The translations under genes and the position numbers were made by a program. From the NCBI GenBank assembly GCA_023457495.1, contig JAEWLQ010000129.1:1-41564 (forward strand): a stretch of DNA of 41,564 nucleotides. The letters are read 5' to 3'. Shown in pieces: positions 39,340-41,564 of the stretch (positions within the stretch are counted from its first letter, which is position 1; the number at the start of each line of letters is the position of its first letter). The stretch comes from Pseudomonadota bacterium. GTDB taxonomy: Bacteria; Pseudomonadota; Gammaproteobacteria; Steroidobacterales; Steroidobacteraceae. The notes under the pieces were generated by a model. That model had not been told where the DNA came from. It was given only the letters and a program-made list of their open reading frames with translations, and did not search any database.

Positions 39340-40518
39340 TCAGGGCACTTCCACCGCGAGGGCCGTCGCCTCACCACCGCCGATGCACAGTGATGCGATG
39401 CCGCGGCCACCGCCGCGCGCGCGCAGCGCGTGCACCAGCGTCGCCACGATGCGCGCGCCGGTGGCGCCGATCGGATGTCCCAGTGCGCAGGCTCCACCGT
39501 TCACGTTGGTGCGGGCGTGATCGAATCCTACATCGCGCATCGCGGCCATCGTCACGGCGGCGAACGCTTCGTTGACTTCGAACAGCGCGATGTCGCCGGT
39601 CTTCCAGCCGAGTTGCGCGAGCAGTTTCTGGATCGCGCCCGCCGGCGCGGTCGTGAACCACTCCGGCTCCTGCGCGAAGCTCGCGTAGCCCACGATGCGC
39701 GCGAGCGGCTTGACGCCGCGCCGCGCGGCTTCCGCTTCGGACATGAGCACCGCGGCCGCCGCGCCATCGGAGATCGATGACGAAGAGGCGGCTGTCACGG
39801 TGCCGTCCTTGCGGAAGGCGGGCTTCAGGGTCGCGATCTTCGCCAGGTCCACGGTGAACGGCGTTTCGTCCTTGTCGACCACGGTCTCGCCCTTGCGGCC
39901 CTTGACGGTGACTGGCGTGACCTCGGCCGCGAACGCGCCCGAGTTGACCGCCTTGACGGCGCGTTGCGTGGATTCGGTGGCGAACGCGTCCTGGTCGGCG
40001 CGCGAGAAGGAGTATTTCTGCGCGGTGTTCTCGGCGAAGTTGCCCATGAGCTGGCCGTCGAAGGGGCTCTGCAGGCCGTCGTAGAACATGTGATCGAGCA
40101 GCTCGGCGTTTCCCATCCGCAGGCCGGCGCGCGCCTTGGGAAGTAGATAGGGCGCGTTGCTCATCGACTCGAGACCACCGGCCACCGCGAGCGCGACATC
40201 GCCCGCGCGGATCTGGTCGGCGGCCATCATGATGGCCTTCATGCCCGCGCCGCACATCTTGTTGATGGTGGTCGCGGGCACCCCGGTCGGGATGCCGGCG
40301 GCGAGCGCGGCCTGGCGCGCCGGCGCCTGGCCGAGCCCGGCGGGCAGCACGCACCCCATGACGACTTCCTGCACCTCGTTGCCAGCGACGCCCGCGGCGG
40401 CGAGCGCGCCCTTGATCGCGGCGGTTCCCAGTTGCGGCGCGGTTACCGGGGCCAGCACGCCCTGGAAGGCGCCGATGGGAGTGCGGGTGCTGGCGGCTAT
40501 CACTACTGACTTGCTCAT
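39340..40518 (-). CDS. acetyl-CoA C-acetyltransferase (thiolase)
   Basis: A 392-residue type II thiolase that condenses acetyl-CoA or cleaves 3-ketoacyl-CoA, including acetoacetyl-CoA. The nucleophilic Cys is in INKMCGAGMKAIMMA, the other active-site stretches are VNEAFAAV, the His of NGGACALGHPIGATGAR and the Cys of SLCIGGGEATALAVE. The N terminus is SVVIAASTRTPIGAFQG. GGAGAAA precedes the ATG by 6 bases. It is 49 bases upstream of the SDR gene and 51 bases downstream of the TetR gene. It can also use the acetoacetyl-CoA formed by scoAB. Confidence 0.96.
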   Translation of the reverse strand: MSKSVVIAASTRTPIGAFQGVLAPVTAPQLGTAAIKGALAAAGVAGNEVQEVVMGCVLPAGLGQAPARQAALAAGIPTGVPATTINKMCGAGMKAIMMAADQIRAGDVALAVAGGLESMSNAPYLLPKARAGLRMGNAELLDHMFYDGLQSPFDGQLMGNFAENTAQKYSFSRADQDAFATESTQRAVKAVNSGAFAAEVTPVTVKGRKGETVVDKDETPFTVDLAKIATLKPAFRKDGTVTAASSSSISDGAAAAVLMSEAEAARRGVKPLARIVGYASFAQEPEWFTTAPAGAIQKLLAQLGWKTGDIALFEVNEAFAAVTMAAMRDVGFDHARTNVNGGACALGHPIGATGARIVATLVHALRARGGGRGIASLCIGGGEATALAVEVP

Positions 40519-40531
40519 ATGTGTTTCTCCG

Positions 40532-40596
40532 TCAATCGCGGCCTCGGAGGCCTCGATGCTTGTGCATGTTCAATCGCGGCCACGGAGGCCGCGATT
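40532..40596. repeat. duplicated 27-bp segment at the 3' end of the TetR gene
   Basis: The segment 40570-40596, which encodes the last codons of the TetR gene, recurs at 40532-40558 with 24 of 27 bases identical, 38 bases downstream of the TetR stop. It looks like a short duplication of the gene end. Both copies can form hairpins. Confidence 0.7.
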
Positions 40597-40600
40597 GAAC
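40568..40600 (-). terminator. 14-bp perfect hairpin at the TetR gene end
   Basis: GTTCAATCGCGGCC (40568-40581) and GGCCGCGATTGAAC (40587-40600) are exact reverse complements with a 5-base loop. The stem includes the TetR stop codon. No T-run follows, so it may attenuate or stabilise the transcript between TetR and the thiolase gene rather than act as a simple intrinsic terminator. A weaker hairpin lies at 40535-40557. Confidence 0.5.
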
Positions 40601-41232
40601 ACATCAATGAATCTTTCGGCGATCTCCGCCGGGCGCAGCGAGGCGTCATCTCGGTACCAGTGGCCCATCCAGTTGAGTGCACCCGCGAGCGCGAACGCGG
40701 TCATCTTGGGGTCGCAGTCGCGGATCGAGCCGTCGGCGACACCCGCGGAGATCAGCGCGCGCATGCGCCGATCGATCCCGGCCTTGAGCTGCTGGATGCG
40801 TTTGCTCATGGTGGCGCCGAGATGCTGATCCTCGGCGCGCAGCATGCACCATCCGAAGTCCCCGACGATCGCGCTGGCGTAACCGCGGATGAACGCGAAC
40901 AGCCGCTCGCGCGCGGGGCCGTCCGCCTTTTCGCAGGCGTCGAGCGATGCCGTGATCTGGTCGAGCCCGGCGCGGAAGCATTCGAAGAGGATGGCTTCCT
41001 TGTTCGGCACGTAGAGATACAGCGTGGGCTTGGTCACCTCGAGGCTGGCCGCGAGGTCGTCCAGCGAGGTGTTGTGGTAGCCCCGCGCACTGAAGGCCCG
41101 CGCCGCGGCGAGGATCACCGCTTCGCGCTTGAGGGCGTGATGCTCGCGCAGCCGGCGGCGGGCCGCCCAGGGCGAGGCGCCGGCCGGTTTTGTTGCCTTG
41201 CGGGAACGGGGGCGTGGGGCAGAGGTGGACAT
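40570..41232 (-). CDS. TetR-family transcriptional regulator
   Basis: A 220-residue TetR regulator with a basic, disordered N-terminal extension of about 30 residues (MSTSAPRPRSRKATK). The helix-turn-helix domain follows: KREAVILAAARAFSARGYHNTSLDDLAASLEVTKPTLYLYVPNKEAILFECF. The C-terminal domain has the FAFIRGYASAIVGD and ALAGALNWMGHWYRDDASLRPAEIAERF segments typical of TetR proteins near acyl-CoA genes, so the ligand may be an acyl-CoA. It heads the thiolase-SDR-ETF-QO-zapE operon and is divergent from icmF. GGAGAG in the operator at 41246-41251 could serve as its Shine-Dalgarno. Confidence 0.92.
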   Translation of the reverse strand: MSTSAPRPRSRKATKPAGASPWAARRRLREHHALKREAVILAAARAFSARGYHNTSLDDLAASLEVTKPTLYLYVPNKEAILFECFRAGLDQITASLDACEKADGPARERLFAFIRGYASAIVGDFGWCMLRAEDQHLGATMSKRIQQLKAGIDRRMRALISAGVADGSIRDCDPKMTAFALAGALNWMGHWYRDDASLRPAEIAERFIDVFNRGLRGRD

Positions 41233-41239
41233 CGGTGTG

Positions 41240-41253
41240 TTACTCTCCGGTAA
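41240..41253. promoter_or_regulatory. TetR-type operator dyad 1
   Basis: TTAC-N6-GTAA (extended GTTAC-N6-GTAAC at 41239-41254). It lies 7 bases upstream of the TetR ATG. The same dyad recurs 20 bp away, and both share CC and AGTAAC context: TTACCGGAGAGTAAC on the minus strand and TTACCAGCCAGTAAC on the plus strand. Confidence 0.7.
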
Positions 41254-41259
41254 CCGATC

Positions 41260-41273
41260 TTACCAGCCAGTAA
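41260..41273. promoter_or_regulatory. TetR-type operator dyad 2
   Basis: TTAC-N6-GTAA, 3 bases upstream of the icmF ATG and 20 bp centre-to-centre from dyad 1, so that two TetR dimers would sit nearly on the same side of the helix and cover both promoters. Confidence 0.7.
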
Positions 41274-41276
41274 CAT

Positions 41277-41564
41277 ATGAAGCCACCTGAGCCGGGCCGG
41301 CCACTGCGATTCGTCTCCGCCGCCTCGCTGTTCGACGGGCACGACGCCGCCATCAACATGATCCGCCGGCTGTTGCAGTCGGGCGGCGCGGAGCTCGTGC
41401 ACCTGGGGCACAACCGCAGCGTCGACGACATCGTGCGCGCGGCCATCGCCGAGGACGCCGATGCGATCGCGGTGAGCAGCTACCAGGGCGGGCACAACGA
41501 GTATTTCCGCTACATGATCGACGTGCTGCGCGAGCGCGGCGCGGGTCACATCAAGGTAGTGGTC
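41277..41564 (+). CDS. icmF: fused isobutyryl-CoA mutase IcmF, N-terminal part (truncated by window end)
   Basis: Only the first 96 residues are in the window. They match the N-terminal B12-binding domain of IcmF, the fusion of acyl-CoA mutase subunits with a MeaB-type G-protein chaperone: PLRFVSAASLFDGHDAAINMIRRLL (with the DxH cobalamin-ligand motif), LVHLGHNRSVDDIVRAAIAEDADAIAVSSYQGGHNEYFRYMIDVLRERGAGHIKVVV. IcmF interconverts isobutyryl-CoA and butyryl-CoA and related pairs. There is no Shine-Dalgarno; dyad 2 ends 3 bases before the ATG, so the transcript may be leaderless. The G-protein and catalytic domains must lie beyond the window. An ordinary methylmalonyl-CoA mutase small-domain protein is less likely because in those the B12 domain is C-terminal. 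Confidence 0.88.
   Translation, partial: MKPPEPGRPLRFVSAASLFDGHDAAINMIRRLLQSGGAELVHLGHNRSVDDIVRAAIAEDADAIAVSSYQGGHNEYFRYMIDVLRERGAGHIKVVV

Noticed and set aside
40568..40600. Standard rho-independent terminator
   Set aside because: The stem is perfect, but neither strand has a T-run after it, so only a hairpin is claimed.

Overview
This is a dense, GC-rich stretch of a proteobacterial chromosome. A TonB-dependent receptor, an RraB-family protein, ZapE, a 180-kDa-class NAD-glutamate dehydrogenase, ETF-ubiquinone oxidoreductase and a classical autotransporter point to a Gram-negative aerobe. A high-GC gammaproteobacterium of the Steroidobacter/Nevskia/Xanthomonas side is my best guess, but this is inference from gene content only. 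I see no rRNA, tRNA, IS element, phage gene or CRISPR array. No gene-free stretch exceeds 300 bases.

Layout. (1) 1-6430: a DUF1269-like membrane protein, an orphan ECF sigma factor, an Lrp/AsnC regulator divergent from phenylalanine 4-hydroxylase (phhA), a ModF-like double ABC ATPase coupled to a serine-beta-lactamase-fold protein without its SxxK motif, and a PhzF-family isomerase. (2) 6498-10416: a TPP riboswitch followed by a thiamine salvage operon: TonB receptor, small YkoF-type thiamine-binding protein, PnuT-type permease and thiamine kinase-like enzyme. (3) 10459-12829: a [2Fe-2S] ferredoxin, an RraB-domain protein with an N-terminal membrane helix, phosphoglycerate mutase and a GT2 glycosyltransferase. 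(4) 12838-17691: the large NAD-dependent glutamate dehydrogenase. (5) 17748-21327: a MarR regulator divergent from a tightly packed tyrosine-catabolism operon (hppD-maiA-scoA-scoB). (6) 21340-23734: an HxlR regulator divergent from nitronate monooxygenase, whose 3' end overlaps a convergent S41 peptidase. (7) 23871-35786: a LuxR-type response regulator convergent with a hybrid sensor kinase, which is divergent from a 3103-residue autotransporter of about 40 glycine-rich repeats. (8) 35804-41564: a leftward acyl-CoA catabolism operon (TetR, thiolase, SDR, ETF-QO, ZapE) divergent from the start of icmF, with two matching operator-like dyads in the divergent promoter.

How it works together. Phenylalanine can be hydroxylated to tyrosine (phhA). 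The later operon holds the dioxygenase, the maleylacetoacetate isomerase and the CoA-transferase that activates the acetoacetate product; a thiolase at the far right could cleave the resulting acetoacetyl-CoA. Homogentisate dioxygenase, fumarylacetoacetase and the tyrosine aminotransferase are not in the window. The thiamine genes form a complete uptake-and-phosphorylation route under TPP control. The right-end operon links acyl-CoA oxidation to the quinone pool and faces a B12-dependent acyl-CoA mutase.

The most unusual items are the giant two-tier repeat autotransporter with its two-component neighbours, the beta-lactamase-like pseudoenzyme coupled to a ModF-like ATPase, the membrane-anchored RraB-type protein, and the tandem TetR-type operator lying directly against the icmF start codon.
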